From DASQHY01 sp035602605 (lineage in GTDB: Bacteria; Acidobacteriota; Terriglobia; Acidiferrales; UBA7541), in the NCBI GenBank assembly GCA_035602605.1, contig DATNLZ010000008.1:1-64000 (forward strand): 64,000 nt of DNA, written 5' to 3'. Both the position numbers and the translations under genes were made by a program. Below the pieces are notes generated by a model that saw nothing but the letters and a program-made list of their open reading frames with translations, made no database searches and was not told the DNA's origin. Of the stretch, positions 24,863 through 34,800 are shown one piece after another; position 1 is the stretch's first letter, and each line of letters starts with the position of its first letter.

Positions 24863-27800
24863 CTAGAATAGAAGTTTCAGAACGAATTGGATAATGCGCG
24901 CCCCTCCGGTGCCTCCTGTGTCCGGGTCCCGCATGACGTTGAATGATGGAAGCCCAACATAGGCGTAGTTCAACCCGAGTCTTTGATCGACGGCCAGAAG
25001 ATTTGCGGCAGTGAACTGCGGGTGATTAAACACATTGAAGAATTGGGAAGAGAACTGAAGCCGAGTTTCTTCTCGGATGTTGAAAATCTTGGTGATATTG
25101 AAGTCCGCATTGCTAATCCCGGGCGCGCGCAAGGTGTTACGACCCGCGGTAGGGAACGACCCAGTTTGCGCCTGTATATAGCGGGCCGTGGAGTTTTTCG
25201 CCACATAGGCCACAACGTCGTCTCGAGAATTGAGCACAGGTGTGACCGTGCTTCCAGTGTTACTGGTTCCGCTCGGATTGAAGATGGTGCGCTGAGTCTG
25301 CCGGTCACCGTTGCCTTCGGAATTTGCCAAACTCAACGCCGTGAAAGGCTGCCCGGAAGAAATCGTGTATTCGCCTGAAAGCGTCCAGTTGCTCAGCAAA
25401 TTGTGAGCCAGGCCCGAAGTGCCGCGGAGCCAGGGGAGGTCCCAAACGAAGTGAGCAACAAATCGATGGGGCACATCCAGCACTGAGAGGCCGCGCTCGT
25501 TTTTCACATTGCGCCAGTCCTGCGGCCGGCGAGGGTTGATGTAGCTGTTAAAAAATTCGTTAGTTCCTACGTCGATGAATTTGCTGAAGGTATAGTTCGC
25601 ACCGAGACTGAGACCGCTTGAAAATTTGCGCTCGATTTCGAGCGAGCCGGCATCATAAGTGGAATTCCCAATCGGCAGATGAGTGGTTAGAAACTGGGTG
25701 AATCCATACTGGTCGAACGGTCGCACCACTTGAGCCATAAACTGTTTCACGGTGGGCATGGTGTCGCGAACCGCGAGCGACGGTATTTCCGACGAACTGA
25801 AATACGTTGGCAGAAAGGCGCTGCGTGGCGGCACGATGCCGGCATTCAAGCGTGCCTGCACACTCAAATGCGTGCCTTTAGTATGCAGGTAACGCGTGCT
25901 TAGTATCCACCCGCGGAACAGTTCGTGCTCTATGCCCAGAGTCGTGGTTTGCAGATACGGCCGCTTGATGTCCGGCACGAACGTGGCGATGGCCGCTCTG
26001 GCGTGCGCAGGAGTGTCGAAGGGGGCCAGAATATTCGGAATTCCGCCGTTCTGCAGGAAATTTCTTGAGGGAATAGGGATCGGGCAATTGGGCAAGCAAT
26101 CTGAGAAAAAGACCTGTTGCGCGGTGGACGGCAGCAGCCCTCCTCCCACGAAGGCGCCAAATAGTGGCGCGTAAGAAATTCCGTAGCCGCCACGAACAGC
26201 GGTCTTGCCATTGCCGAAAACGTCCCAAGCAAAGCCAAAGCGCGGTCCCCAATTGTTCTTCTCGACCGTAGGCTTCCGGAAATCGATGACCCCGGGCACA
26301 CTGGCAATCGATTCTCCCTGCTGAGCAGCCAGATCGCGCAACAGTGAGTTGTACTCGTAGCGCATGCCGAGATAGAGGGTGAAATTGCGCACCAATTTAA
26401 GGCGGTCCTCGGCGTAAAAATTCAGCGAATAGTTGCTCAAAGCAAGTTCGGCATTGCCCAGGCCACGCTGCCCATTGATGGTTGGAGGAGCATCGATCAC
26501 AAACTCTTCCAGGTTGCTGTATTGGTAGTCCCCTCGCGGAGCCGGCCGGCCCCGATCACCGACGATGTTGTTGTGCAGATCAGCGCCGAATTTAAAGCCG
26601 TGTCGGCCGCGCTGCCAAGTGACGTTGTCACTGAGCTGGTAAATGTCGTTGAACGATCCGCCAGGCACGCCGGAAGCAGGCCCGATCAAAGGTCCAGCGG
26701 TGACCGCAATGTTAGGCAGAGCGGCTCCCGCAGGGCTTGCAAAGGAATTGTCGGTAATTTGTCGATGATAGGAGATTCGCGCTTCATTCAGAACATTGGG
26801 CGAGAAGGTGTGCACGTGGGATATGGAAACCAAGTTGTTTCTGATCGTTCGATTGGCGTTGAGCCCCGCAATCGGAAATCCGGGCACTAATTGATTTGGT
26901 CCGCGGTCAAAGTTGTAGCGAAAATGGAACTGATCGTCCCGCCAGGCGGTCCAGTCGCTACTCGCCAGGAAGCGGTGGCTGGTGGCAAAGGATGGAAAAC
27001 TACGGCTTACCGGTCCCACGGGGATGCGTGTGCCGAGTACAGTTGGCCAATCGGAAGACGGAGCAGCCGCGGTGGCCACGGCGCCGAATTGTTTGATGAA
27101 GTCGATGATGAACGGACTAACTTTTCTGCCGGCACCATCCGGCGGCAAGCTGGCGAGTTGTTGCAATCCGGCCGCTGTCGGAAACATCCCACTCTTCGCG
27201 CTGCTAGCTGAACCGAGATTTTCGAACTCATAGGCACCAAAGAAGAAAAGCTTCTGCTTGACGATGGGTCCGCCGATCGTGCCGCCGAGCCGGTTGTTAT
27301 CGTATCGCGGATTCCCGGAGCTTAATCCCTGCCGAATCAAGGTCTGCGCACCTGCATCGGTGGCGTTAAAATGACGGTTTTGAACATACCAAAAAGCGCT
27401 TCCGTGAATCTCGTTGGTTCCTGTCCGCGTGATGATGTTGAATAGGCCGCCGGAAAACTGACCGAATTCGGCGTCAAAGTTATTTTTTACGACTGTGAAT
27501 TCGAGGACCGCATCCTGAATCACCGTGCCCTGGGGGCCGGTTTGGATCGGGTCGTTGTTGTCGACGCCGTCTATGATGAAGCTATTGTTACGCGCGCGGC
27601 TCCCACCGACTGATGCTACCGCGCCGCCGACAGGGCTGCTGACCTTCCCGAGAACTTGCGCCCGGTTGAGCCCGGTGGTGTTTATGTCTACCGTATTCGA
27701 TGTGAGCAGCGCGAGATTATTGACGTTGACCGAGGCCATCGGCAAATCCATCACCTCTCGCCGGGAAAACGTGCCCGACAATTGCGTGCTCGTCGTTTCC

Positions 27801-28180
27801 ACCGGTGCACCGACCTCAGCGACTTTGACGGTTTCGTTAGCTTCCCCGAGTTCCAGTTGAACAGTGAGCGTGCTGGCGGTGTTCAGCTCGACGCCGAACG
27901 TGCCTTGCGCCGTCTTGAACCCTTTGGCATTCACCGAGAGGGTGTAGGTCCCCACCGGGACGACGGGGAAGGTAAAGGTGCCCTGACCTGAGCTCACGGC
28001 AGTGTAGCGAGTGCCCGTGCTTGTATTCATGATGGTGACCTGTGCGTCCGGCACCAGAGCGCTGGTTGGATCCTTCACCGTGCCTGAAACCGAGCCCGCG
28101 GTAAGCTGCGCGCGGCATCGGCCCGCGCTCAACAGGATAAGCAACGAAGCTGCGACAATTCCCAGATTCCGGCGGTGCAT
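24863..28180 (-). CDS. TonB-dependent outer-membrane receptor, Oar-like, with carboxypeptidase-regulatory-like domain
   Basis: About 1105 residues. ATG 28180 is preferred over 28201 because GGAGG lies 6 bases before it and the signal peptide begins there (MHRRNLGIVAASLLILLSAG). Regulatory-like domain at about 30-112 (GSVSGTVKDPTSALVPDAQV, FTFPVVPVGTYTLSVNA). Plug at about 125-265 (NSFIIDGVDNNDP, NNFDAEFGQFSGGLFNIITR). Barrel with LGGTIGGPIVKQKLFFFGAY, TRLQFSSQFFNVFNHPQF and terminal VLKLLF. It lies 26 bp after an M19 dipeptidase-like gene and is the third gene of a leftward operon begun by a DauR-type regulator. Ligand unknown; peptides or amino acid derivatives are a context-based guess. Confidence 0.9.
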   Translation of the reverse strand: MHRRNLGIVAASLLILLSAGRCRAQLTAGSVSGTVKDPTSALVPDAQVTIMNTSTGTRYTAVSSGQGTFTFPVVPVGTYTLSVNAKGFKTAQGTFGVELNTASTLTVQLELGEANETVKVAEVGAPVETTSTQLSGTFSRREVMDLPMASVNVNNLALLTSNTVDINTTGLNRAQVLGKVSSPVGGAVASVGGSRARNNSFIIDGVDNNDPIQTGPQGTVIQDAVLEFTVVKNNFDAEFGQFSGGLFNIITRTGTNEIHGSAFWYVQNRHFNATDAGAQTLIRQGLSSGNPRYDNNRLGGTIGGPIVKQKLFFFGAYEFENLGSASSAKSGMFPTAAGLQQLASLPPDGAGRKVSPFIIDFIKQFGAVATAAAPSSDWPTVLGTRIPVGPVSRSFPSFATSHRFLASSDWTAWRDDQFHFRYNFDRGPNQLVPGFPIAGLNANRTIRNNLVSISHVHTFSPNVLNEARISYHRQITDNSFASPAGAALPNIAVTAGPLIGPASGVPGGSFNDIYQLSDNVTWQRGRHGFKFGADLHNNIVGDRGRPAPRGDYQYSNLEEFVIDAPPTINGQRGLGNAELALSNYSLNFYAEDRLKLVRNFTLYLGMRYEYNSLLRDLAAQQGESIASVPGVIDFRKPTVEKNNWGPRFGFAWDVFGNGKTAVRGGYGISYAPLFGAFVGGGLLPSTAQQVFFSDCLPNCPIPIPSRNFLQNGGIPNILAPFDTPAHARAAIATFVPDIKRPYLQTTTLGIEHELFRGWILSTRYLHTKGTHLSVQARLNAGIVPPRSAFLPTYFSSSEIPSLAVRDTMPTVKQFMAQVVRPFDQYGFTQFLTTHLPIGNSTYDAGSLEIERKFSSGLSLGANYTFSKFIDVGTNEFFNSYINPRRPQDWRNVKNERGLSVLDVPHRFVAHFVWDLPWLRGTSGLAHNLLSNWTLSGEYTISSGQPFTALSLANSEGNGDRQTQRTIFNPSGTSNTGSTVTPVLNSRDDVVAYVAKNSTARYIQAQTGSFPTAGRNTLRAPGISNADFNITKIFNIREETRLQFSSQFFNVFNHPQFTAANLLAVDQRLGLNYAYVGLPSFNVMRDPDTGGTGGARIIQFVLKLLF

Positions 28181-28206
28181 AGAGAACCTCCAGTTTCCCA
28201 TTCACC

Positions 28207-29325
28207 TTAGGCTTGCAAAACCTCTCGGTACACACGGACGAAGTTGAGCCCCAGCACTTTGGCGATGTCCTCGAGTTTCCAGCCGCGCTTCTGCAGCCCC
28301 ACGGCGATGGTTCGGTAGCGATGGGGGCCGTTCACTTCGGCGATGTACGGGGGAAAGCGCCCTTTCAAGGCCTTCCATTCTCGCTCCGGGTATATTTTTC
28401 GGTGTTGCTCCCATTCCGCGTCGGGTTCCTTGCCTTGCCAGCCGGCTACCGAGAAATCTGATCCGATGCCGATGTGATCGGGCCCAACCAGTTTGGCAAC
28501 ATAATCAAAGTGGTTCAGTAGGTCCTCGAGAGATGAGCGCGGCTTATCGCTTACAAACCAGTTGAAGCAGGAAATACCCATGACGCCGCCCTTGTGTGCC
28601 AGCGCCTTGATCTGGTCATCGGTTTTGTTCCGCGGGTGATTGCACAACGCTTTGCAATTGGTGTGCGAATAGACAATGGGTTTGCTCGAGACTTCGACTG
28701 CGTCGAGCGTGCTCTGATATCCGGTGTGACTCACGTCCACGAGCATGCCGAGTTGGTTCATGCGCTGGACCATGTCCACACCGAAATAGCTCAGGCCAGC
28801 CTGGGTTCTCTCGGTGCATCCGTCACCGACCCAATTGCGCCAGTTAAATGTGAGTTGAATTTGCCGTAGCCCCAGATTGTAAAAATAGTCGAGGTTCTTC
28901 AGGTCGCGCTGGATCGCGGCACTATTCTGAATGTTGGCCAGAATGCCGAGCTTGTTCAGTTGCTTGGCCTTCTGAAGGTCGGAGAAGCTGCGAATGAACA
29001 TAAAACGATCCGGGTAAGCAGCGATTTGCTCGGCTGTCTTGGCCAGCGCCGCCACGGTGGACTGATAGGCCTCCTCAGGCGTGACCTCCCCTAAAGTCGG
29101 TCCAACGATCGTAATACCTGACTCCCGGACGGCCGAAAATCCGGCATCGGGCAGCGAAGGCTTGGGGTCGAACCCCGAGAGGTCATCAATGATAATGCCC
29201 GATGCGAAAATTTCGTCGATACTCGAGAACGACGGGACCCGCTCGGTAGCAAACATCCAAGGTGAGCAGAAAATGGCCGCGGCGCTGGACAGACCTTTGA
29301 TCACTTCTCGTCGCGTGAGGTTCAT
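28207..29325 (-). CDS. Tat-exported M19 (membrane dipeptidase-like) protein with altered metal site
   Basis: 372 residues. The twin-arginine leader is MNLTRREVIKGLSSAAAIF. The body has the M19 renal-dipeptidase fold: MNQLGMLVDVSHTG, YSHTNCKALCNHPRN, HKGGVMGISCF, GPDHIGIGSDF. The two later His ligands (VSH, SHTN) and the final Asp are kept. The early metal motif normally reading D-x-H-x-D is here IIIDDLSGF, and the bridging Glu is replaced (ANIQNS), so three of the usual zinc ligands are missing. This may be a separate subfamily with one metal or no peptidase activity. It overlaps the upstream regulator stop by four bases (ATGA) and precedes a TonB receptor. Confidence 0.8.
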   Translation of the reverse strand: MNLTRREVIKGLSSAAAIFCSPWMFATERVPSFSSIDEIFASGIIIDDLSGFDPKPSLPDAGFSAVRESGITIVGPTLGEVTPEEAYQSTVAALAKTAEQIAAYPDRFMFIRSFSDLQKAKQLNKLGILANIQNSAAIQRDLKNLDYFYNLGLRQIQLTFNWRNWVGDGCTERTQAGLSYFGVDMVQRMNQLGMLVDVSHTGYQSTLDAVEVSSKPIVYSHTNCKALCNHPRNKTDDQIKALAHKGGVMGISCFNWFVSDKPRSSLEDLLNHFDYVAKLVGPDHIGIGSDFSVAGWQGKEPDAEWEQHRKIYPEREWKALKGRFPPYIAEVNGPHRYRTIAVGLQKRGWKLEDIAKVLGLNFVRVYREVLQA

Positions 29326-30059
29326 CGACTACCTCTTTTCAGTTTAGCTGTCGCCGAAGATGGGGCACTGCGGTTGGGACTGGCAGGTCGCGTTGCAGGC
29401 CCTCCCGAGTAATTACCAGCTCTTCGGGAGCTGGCTCGAGTACGTCGGGCAAGCTGAATGTACTTGTAAACCGTGGGTATTGCGGTCCGTAACGACGAAG
29501 CCACCTGCTTTACGGCGCCGCGAGCCAGAAATACGCCATGGGCGTCCAGGGCTCGCACGATGTTGCATTTCTGCTCGCGAGTGAGCCCGTTAGCCGCTCG
29601 ATCGGAGACATCCGTTATCATCGTTCGTATTACCTGATCCACGCTGTTCTGATAATGCTCGGTGAATTGGGTCGCACGGCCCCAGTCCGGAATACCTTGG
29701 GTTTCGCTGGCGACCACATCTATGTTGATGCAAAGAATTGCTTCGATGTTTCCGTGCGGATCGCGGAGGTTCGCGGCGTTGCACTTTAACTTCTTTCCAT
29801 CGTCGGTCGTGCTCTGATAGATACCTAGAGTCTCGATCCTGCGCTCCGATTCTCGAAGCATGTAGAAGCCGAGATCGGTAAGCGGCGCGCCGACGCTGCG
29901 TCCGGTCACGTGGCCGTTGCGGATCTGAATGATGGAATGGTCAGGTGCGCTGACGTCGTGCAGGACAACTTCGGCTCCGGGACCCAGTAAATCGGCGATG
30001 CAATCCACCAAAGGGCCGTATCGCTGCAGCAGGTCGTGCTGTCTCTCGGGTGCTAACAC
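29322..30059 (-). CDS. YheO/DauR-type PAS-HTH transcriptional regulator
   Basis: 245 residues. The N-terminal half is a YheO-like PAS domain: LVDCIADLLGPGAEVVLHDV, HSIIQIRNGHVTGRSVGAPL, ILCINIDV. The C-terminal half has a DauR-type helix-turn-helix (QKCNIVRALDAHGVFLARGA, then SLRTAIPTVYKYI). In characterised members (DauR in Pseudomonas) the PAS domain senses amino acid or metabolic ligands and controls adjacent catabolic genes. Here it is translationally coupled to the M19-like gene and is the first gene of a regulator - dipeptidase-like - receptor set, so it probably controls that set. The C-terminal 40 residues are a low-complexity, basic Ser/Arg/Pro tail, which is unusual. Confidence 0.85.
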   Translation of the reverse strand: MLAPERQHDLLQRYGPLVDCIADLLGPGAEVVLHDVSAPDHSIIQIRNGHVTGRSVGAPLTDLGFYMLRESERRIETLGIYQSTTDDGKKLKCNAANLRDPHGNIEAILCINIDVVASETQGIPDWGRATQFTEHYQNSVDQVIRTMITDVSDRAANGLTREQKCNIVRALDAHGVFLARGAVKQVASSLRTAIPTVYKYIQLARRTRASSRRAGNYSGGPATRPASPNRSAPSSATAKLKRGSR

Positions 30060-30243
30060 TTGGTGTATAAACTCTTATATGTGATGGGAGAATATCTTGT
30101 ACGCCAGACGTGGTGTCAAGCTAAATCTGAGGCCCGGCGCCGTATTCTGCATCGTCTTGTGGAACCAAAGTTGTGGTTCTCTGGTGCGCAAGAACTTCAT
30201 CGAATCTCGCGACAACCAGACCGCGGGTTAGAGAGGTAGAGAT

Positions 30244-30278
30244 ATTGTAATTATGCAAGTATGTGGCATAATTACAAT
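30244..30278. promoter_or_regulatory. Perfect 13-bp inverted repeat at start of AAA/DUF4143 gene
   Basis: ATTGTAATTATGC at 30244-30256 and its exact reverse complement GCATAATTACAAT at 30266-30278 are separated by 9 bp. The downstream arm ends 3 bp before the preferred ATG at 30282, so a bound protein or a folded transcript would mask the translation start. The repeat is AT-rich, unlike its surroundings. It is best explained as an operator, perhaps self-regulatory. Confidence 0.6.
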
Positions 30279-30281
30279 GTA

Positions 30282-31472
30282 ATGATCGAACGCGCCATCA
30301 AGCCCGTCATCGGCGAGCTCCTGACTCGGTTCCCGGCAGTGGGGCTTCTGGGACCTCGTCAAGTTGGCAAGACTACACTTGCTTTGTCCCTTGCGGATGA
30401 ATGGAAGGGACAAGCGGTATATCTTGATTTAGAGTTGCCGTCCGATCGCGCGAAGCTGTCGGATCCGCAACTCTATTTGGGACAGCACGAAGACCGTCTT
30501 GTTATTCTTGATGAAATCCACCGACTACCGGATATCTTCCAGACGCTGCGAAGCCTAATCGACAAGAGACGACGGAAAGGAAGTCGCAGCGGGCAGTTTC
30601 TACTGTTGGGCTCTGCCTCCATCGATCTATTGCACCAATCGGCAGAAACCTTGGCGGGGCGTATCGCATATGAAGAACTGAGACCGTTCTCCGAAAGCGA
30701 GGTTGCAGGAGTCGGACGGGAGGCTGGGGACCAGTTGTGGGTGCGCGGTGGTTTTCCCGACAGTTTTCTGGCTCGTAACGATTCTGAGAGTTTCAGGTGG
30801 CGGAGCGCATTCATCCAAACCTATCTGGAGAGGGATGTACCGGCTCTTGGTCCTAGAATTCCAGCGGAGACTCTACGGCGTTATTGGCAAATGCTGGCCC
30901 ACAACCAGGGCCAAATGCTGAATGCCGCGCAGCTCGCGAGTGGACTCGGCGTAAGCGGCCACACAGTTGCCCGCTACCTGGATATCATGGTGGACCTTTT
31001 GCTCGTTCGGCGCCTGGCGCCCTGGGCGTCGAACGTGAAGAAACGTTTGGTGCGCACGCCGAAAGTTTTCGTGCGAGACAGCGGCTTGGTTCATGCTTTG
31101 CTCGGCATCCATGACCAAGAAGAGCTGTTGGGGCATCCGGTTGTTGGTGCAAGTTGGGAGGGCATGCTCATCGAGAATATCCTCGGTGCACTGCCTTCGG
31201 GCGCGCAGACATTCTTCTATCGCACGTCTGCCGGCGCCGAGATCGACTTGGTCATTGAATTCAGCGCGAGGGATCGCTGGGCCATTGAAGTGAAGCGGTC
31301 TATCGGAAATCCTGCGCCGAGCAAAGGATTTTATATCGGCTGTGAAGACATCAAAGCGACACGGCAGATTGTGCTTTACCCAGGCACGGAAAAATACAAG
31401 CTGGACACGAAGACCGAAGCGATGTCCTTGGACACGCTGTTGCGCAAGGAACTAAACAGAGGCAGGCCCTGA
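30282..31472 (+). CDS. AAA-family ATPase with DUF4143 domain
   Basis: About 396 residues from ATG 30282 (MIERAIKPVIGELLTRFPAV); the open frame extends 21 bp upstream into the inverted repeat. Walker A is GPRQVGKTTLALSL, Walker B is RLVILDEIHRLPD, and LLLGSASIDLLHQSAETLAG is the sensor region. The C-terminal DUF4143 part (SWEGMLIENILGALP, FFYRTSAGAEIDLVIEF, WAIEVKRS) has a PD-(D/E)XK-like nuclease core, with Glu-Asp and E-V-K residues. The family is often found as solitary, mobile, possibly toxin- or defence-related genes; its function is unknown. The protein seems full length. No partner gene is adjacent. Confidence 0.85.
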   Translation: MIERAIKPVIGELLTRFPAVGLLGPRQVGKTTLALSLADEWKGQAVYLDLELPSDRAKLSDPQLYLGQHEDRLVILDEIHRLPDIFQTLRSLIDKRRRKGSRSGQFLLLGSASIDLLHQSAETLAGRIAYEELRPFSESEVAGVGREAGDQLWVRGGFPDSFLARNDSESFRWRSAFIQTYLERDVPALGPRIPAETLRRYWQMLAHNQGQMLNAAQLASGLGVSGHTVARYLDIMVDLLLVRRLAPWASNVKKRLVRTPKVFVRDSGLVHALLGIHDQEELLGHPVVGASWEGMLIENILGALPSGAQTFFYRTSAGAEIDLVIEFSARDRWAIEVKRSIGNPAPSKGFYIGCEDIKATRQIVLYPGTEKYKLDTKTEAMSLDTLLRKELNRGRP

Positions 31473-31618
31473 CCGTGAAAAAACGATGAGAACGCGCAAG
31501 AGTAAAGCGCATCATTATCTAGCGTAGTGCGTCATCAATATATTTGCTTATTATCAGGCCTCCCTTATCCTCAAGATAAACGTGGTTGCTTTGGATCGAA
31601 CCGAGGGAGGAGCGATCA

Positions 31619-31632
31619 TGCGAGCGTTTGCA
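31619..31632. promoter_or_regulatory. Weak LacI-type operator candidate
   Basis: TGCGAGCGTTTGCA fits the LacI-family consensus TGCAA-N-CG-N-TTGCA with one mismatch in the left arm. It lies 265 bp upstream of the receptor ATG and overlaps a doubtful small open frame. It is weaker than the two sites at 31770 and 31858, and it is listed because it is in the same leader. Confidence 0.35.
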
Positions 31633-31769
31633 ATCGCCCGCTGTCTCGCCAACGACCGTGGGGAAATCCTAAGTGAACTGGGTGACTACTTCCGTGCAGG
31701 ATCGTCGGGGTCTATAAATCGTCGCTCTCACTTTCGTCCGGCCGGGAGTGAAGACAGCGGAAGTCTTTC

Positions 31770-31783
31770 TGCAAGCGATTGCA
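31770..31783. promoter_or_regulatory. LacI-type operator
   Basis: TGCAAGCGATTGCA is an exact match to the symmetric LacI/GalR consensus TGCAA-N-CG-N-TTGCA. It lies 114 bp before the receptor ATG and 88 bp (start to start) before a second site, a spacing compatible with looping or cooperative binding. The likely ligand protein is the LacI regulator encoded at 38973-40052, whose own upstream region has the same palindrome. Confidence 0.65.
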
Positions 31784-31857
31784 TCTTTGCCTGATTCACG
31801 TCGTTCTGGCTAGTAACTTCTTGACATTTATGGGGCAACGAGATTATGGTTCCGCTG

Positions 31858-31871
31858 AAAGCGGTTGCAAT
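31858..31871. promoter_or_regulatory. LacI-type operator close to receptor start
   Basis: TGAAAGCGGTTGCA matches the LacI consensus with one mismatch. Ten of its last eleven bases (AAGCGGTTGCA) are identical to the site at 40231. It ends 25 bp upstream of the receptor ATG at 31897, so a bound repressor would block transcription or early elongation. Confidence 0.6.
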
Positions 31872-31896
31872 TAGACGCCGCGTCAGAGGAGGTCAA

Positions 31897-34800
31897 ATGA
31901 TGCGTTCCGGCTTGTGGATCAGGTGGTCCGCGACTCTTGGGCTTATGTTGCTCGCAGGACTTGCGAGCTTTGGGCAAAGTACCAGCGGCTCGATTACCGG
32001 AACCGTCATGGACTCCACGGGCGCGGCCATCGCAGATGCCAGCGTCACCATCACCAACCGGGAAACAAACTCGACGCGCACGGTCAACAGCAACACAGTG
32101 GGCATCTTCGTTGCACCGCAGCTCCCGCCAGGCCGGTACGACATCACCGTCGAAAAGAGCGGCTTCAAGAAACTTCTAAAAACCGACGTCATTCTCAATG
32201 CCATCGAACAGATCAATGCCGGTCACTTCACACTTGACATTGGCGCGGTCACTGAATCCGTATCGGTAACTGCTGAAGTGGAACGCACTGAGATTCAGTC
32301 AGAATCGGGCGAGCGGTCCGGGTTGGTAACCGGGACACAGCTGAGAGACCTGGCTCTCAACGGCCGGAACTATCACGATTTTCTGAAAACCCTGCCGGGC
32401 GTCATCACCGGCAATGTCAGTACTGGGCAGGTCTCCTCCTCAACGGGCAGTCTGGGCAGTTTCAACGTGAACGGCACGCGCAGCAACCAGAAGGAACTTA
32501 CCGTTGACGGGTCATCGGACATTGATACCGGCAACAACGTGGACACCCATGCCTCTGTCAACCCCGATGCGATTGCCGAGTTCAAAGTATTGACCTCAAA
32601 CTTTCAGGCCGAATACGGCCGTGCCGGAGGCGCCTTCGTCAGCGTCGTGACCAAATCCGGGACGAAGGACTTTCACGGCGGCTTTCGCTACTTTCACCGC
32701 CATGAGGGGTTCAACGCGAACAACTATTTCCGCAACGCCCAGGGACGCCGGCCGGACGGCTCGGAGCTTCAGCCACGTCAACTCTATCGCTACAACAGCG
32801 AGGGCTACGACATCGGCGGTCCGGTCCACCTGCCGCGCTCAATATTCGGGCGATTGGGCGGCTTCAACGAGAATAAGGACAAACTCTTCTTTTACTGGAA
32901 TCAGGAGTGGTACCAGCAGCTGGCGCCGGAAGGAACGCGCAATATCCGGGTTCCTTCACTGGCGGAACGCAATGGCGATTTCTCTAAAACCACGGACGGT
33001 AACGGCAATCCCGTCATTGTAAGGAGTCCGTTTACACGCCAACCGTATACGGGCAACATTATTCCCTCTACCGAGCCTTGGTTTGCTAACGGACAGGCCA
33101 TCCTTAAGCTGTACCCGCAGCCCAACGTCGAGGGCAATCCGCAGTTCAATTACACTTCGGCTGTCTCAACGCAGTACCCCCGCCGCGAAGACATCCTGCG
33201 CATCGACTACAACATCACCGAGCGCACGCACTTGATGGTGCGCTATACCAACAACCACGAGAAGCGCTTGCTGGCCTACGGCTCTTTCGCCAGCGACCTC
33301 AACTTCCCGCTTTCGCCGATTTCCTTTCCGCGCCCAGGTCGGAACGGCGTTTTGACGTTGACGCACACGTTCAGCCCCACGCTGACCAATGAATTCATTT
33401 TCGGGCCAAGCAGCAACTTCATCGATCTGCGTCCTTCCAATGACCTCGCTCTGGCGAGCGCTAATGGCATAACAGTCCCAAAGCTGTTTCCCAGTGTGGG
33501 CTTCGGTTACGTCCCGAACTTCCGCTACGGCGGTATTGACAATCAGACCTTTCCGTTCACAAACTTCAACGGACTGCCGTTCATCAATCAGAATCACACC
33601 TTCAACTTCATCGACAACGTCGTCAAGATCATCGGTTCGCATATGCTCAAGGCCGGTTTCTACGCGCAGCGCAGCCGCAAGGACCAGACGTCGTTTGCGC
33701 GGACCGACTCCGATATCAACTTCAACAATGACACCAACAATTCCCTCAATACGGGACATCCATATGCGAACGCGCTGCTGGGGATCTATAACAACTACAC
33801 GCAGGCCAGCAATTTCCTCAAAGGCTTCTACCGCTACTGGAATATCGAGGGCTACGTCCAGGACAACTGGAAGGCGACTCGCAAGCTGACGCTCGATTAC
33901 GGCCTACGCATTTCATGGTACGAGCCGCAGTACGACGTGCGTCTACAGACGGGCGCATTCAACCCCTCCGTGTACGATCCATCCAAGACTCCGAGGCTTT
34001 ACTTGCCAGTCTGCCTCAACAATTCCGCCCCCTGTTCCGGCGGCGCCAGACGGCGCGCGGTGGATCCGGCTAAGCTCGTTCCCGGTTTCGTGCCCACAGA
34101 GTTAAACACTTTGCCATCGAACTTCATCGCGGCGCTTGTGTCGGGGACTGGCGACATCGCCAACGGCATCGGGCAAGCCAGCAAAGGCTATCCGCGCGGC
34201 GGATACGACAGCCGCGGACCGCAGTGGGGACCACGACTCGGCTTCGCCTACGATCTGCTTGGTAACGGCAAAACCGTGGTTCGTGGCGGCTTCGGCATCA
34301 CCTATGACCGTGTTAACGGCAATATCGCTTTCGATCAAATCGCCAATCCGCCGACCATACTCCAGCCGCAATTGCTATTTGGCGAACTCGCCAAGCTGAC
34401 TCCGGGCCAAACCGGATTGCTCGCGCCCTCGGGGGTGGTGGGCTATGCCAAAGAAGGAAACCTACCGACCATTTACAGCATGAGTCTGGGCGTGCAGAGC
34501 AATATCGGGTTCAATACCATGCTCGATGTCGCCTACGTCGGCACGCTTTCACGCCATTTATTTTGGGCCCGCGAACTAAATTACACGCCACTCGGGTTTC
34601 TATTTACGAAAGCCGCCCAAGACCCAACTCAATTTTCTGGCGGTGTCCTGCCTGATTCCGATCCATCTATTGCGCAGGTGTACCGAGACGCGGGACTGAA
34701 ATTCGACGGGACGAAAGCGTTGCCCGCCAACCTGATCCGCAACTACGCCGGATTGGCGGGGATCAGATTCGAGGAAAATGCCGCGTCTTCGAACTTCCAC

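Larger units (their letters stand above)
31473..31896. other. Long leader region of LacI-controlled receptor operon
   Basis: About 424 bp between the AAA gene and the receptor start. It contains three LacI-type operator-like palindromes, listed separately. A 58-codon frame starts at ATG 31618 behind GAGGGAGGAGCGATC, but its product (MRAFAIARCLANDRGEILSE...) is not recognisable and its ATG lies inside an operator-like site, so I do not call it a gene. The spacing of sites suggests promoters between 31640 and 31860. Confidence 0.4.

Noticed and set aside
31618..31794. A 58-codon frame with a strong Shine-Dalgarno in the receptor leader
   Set aside because: The product is not recognisable, and its ATG lies within a LacI-like operator; a leader peptide is possible but unsupported.
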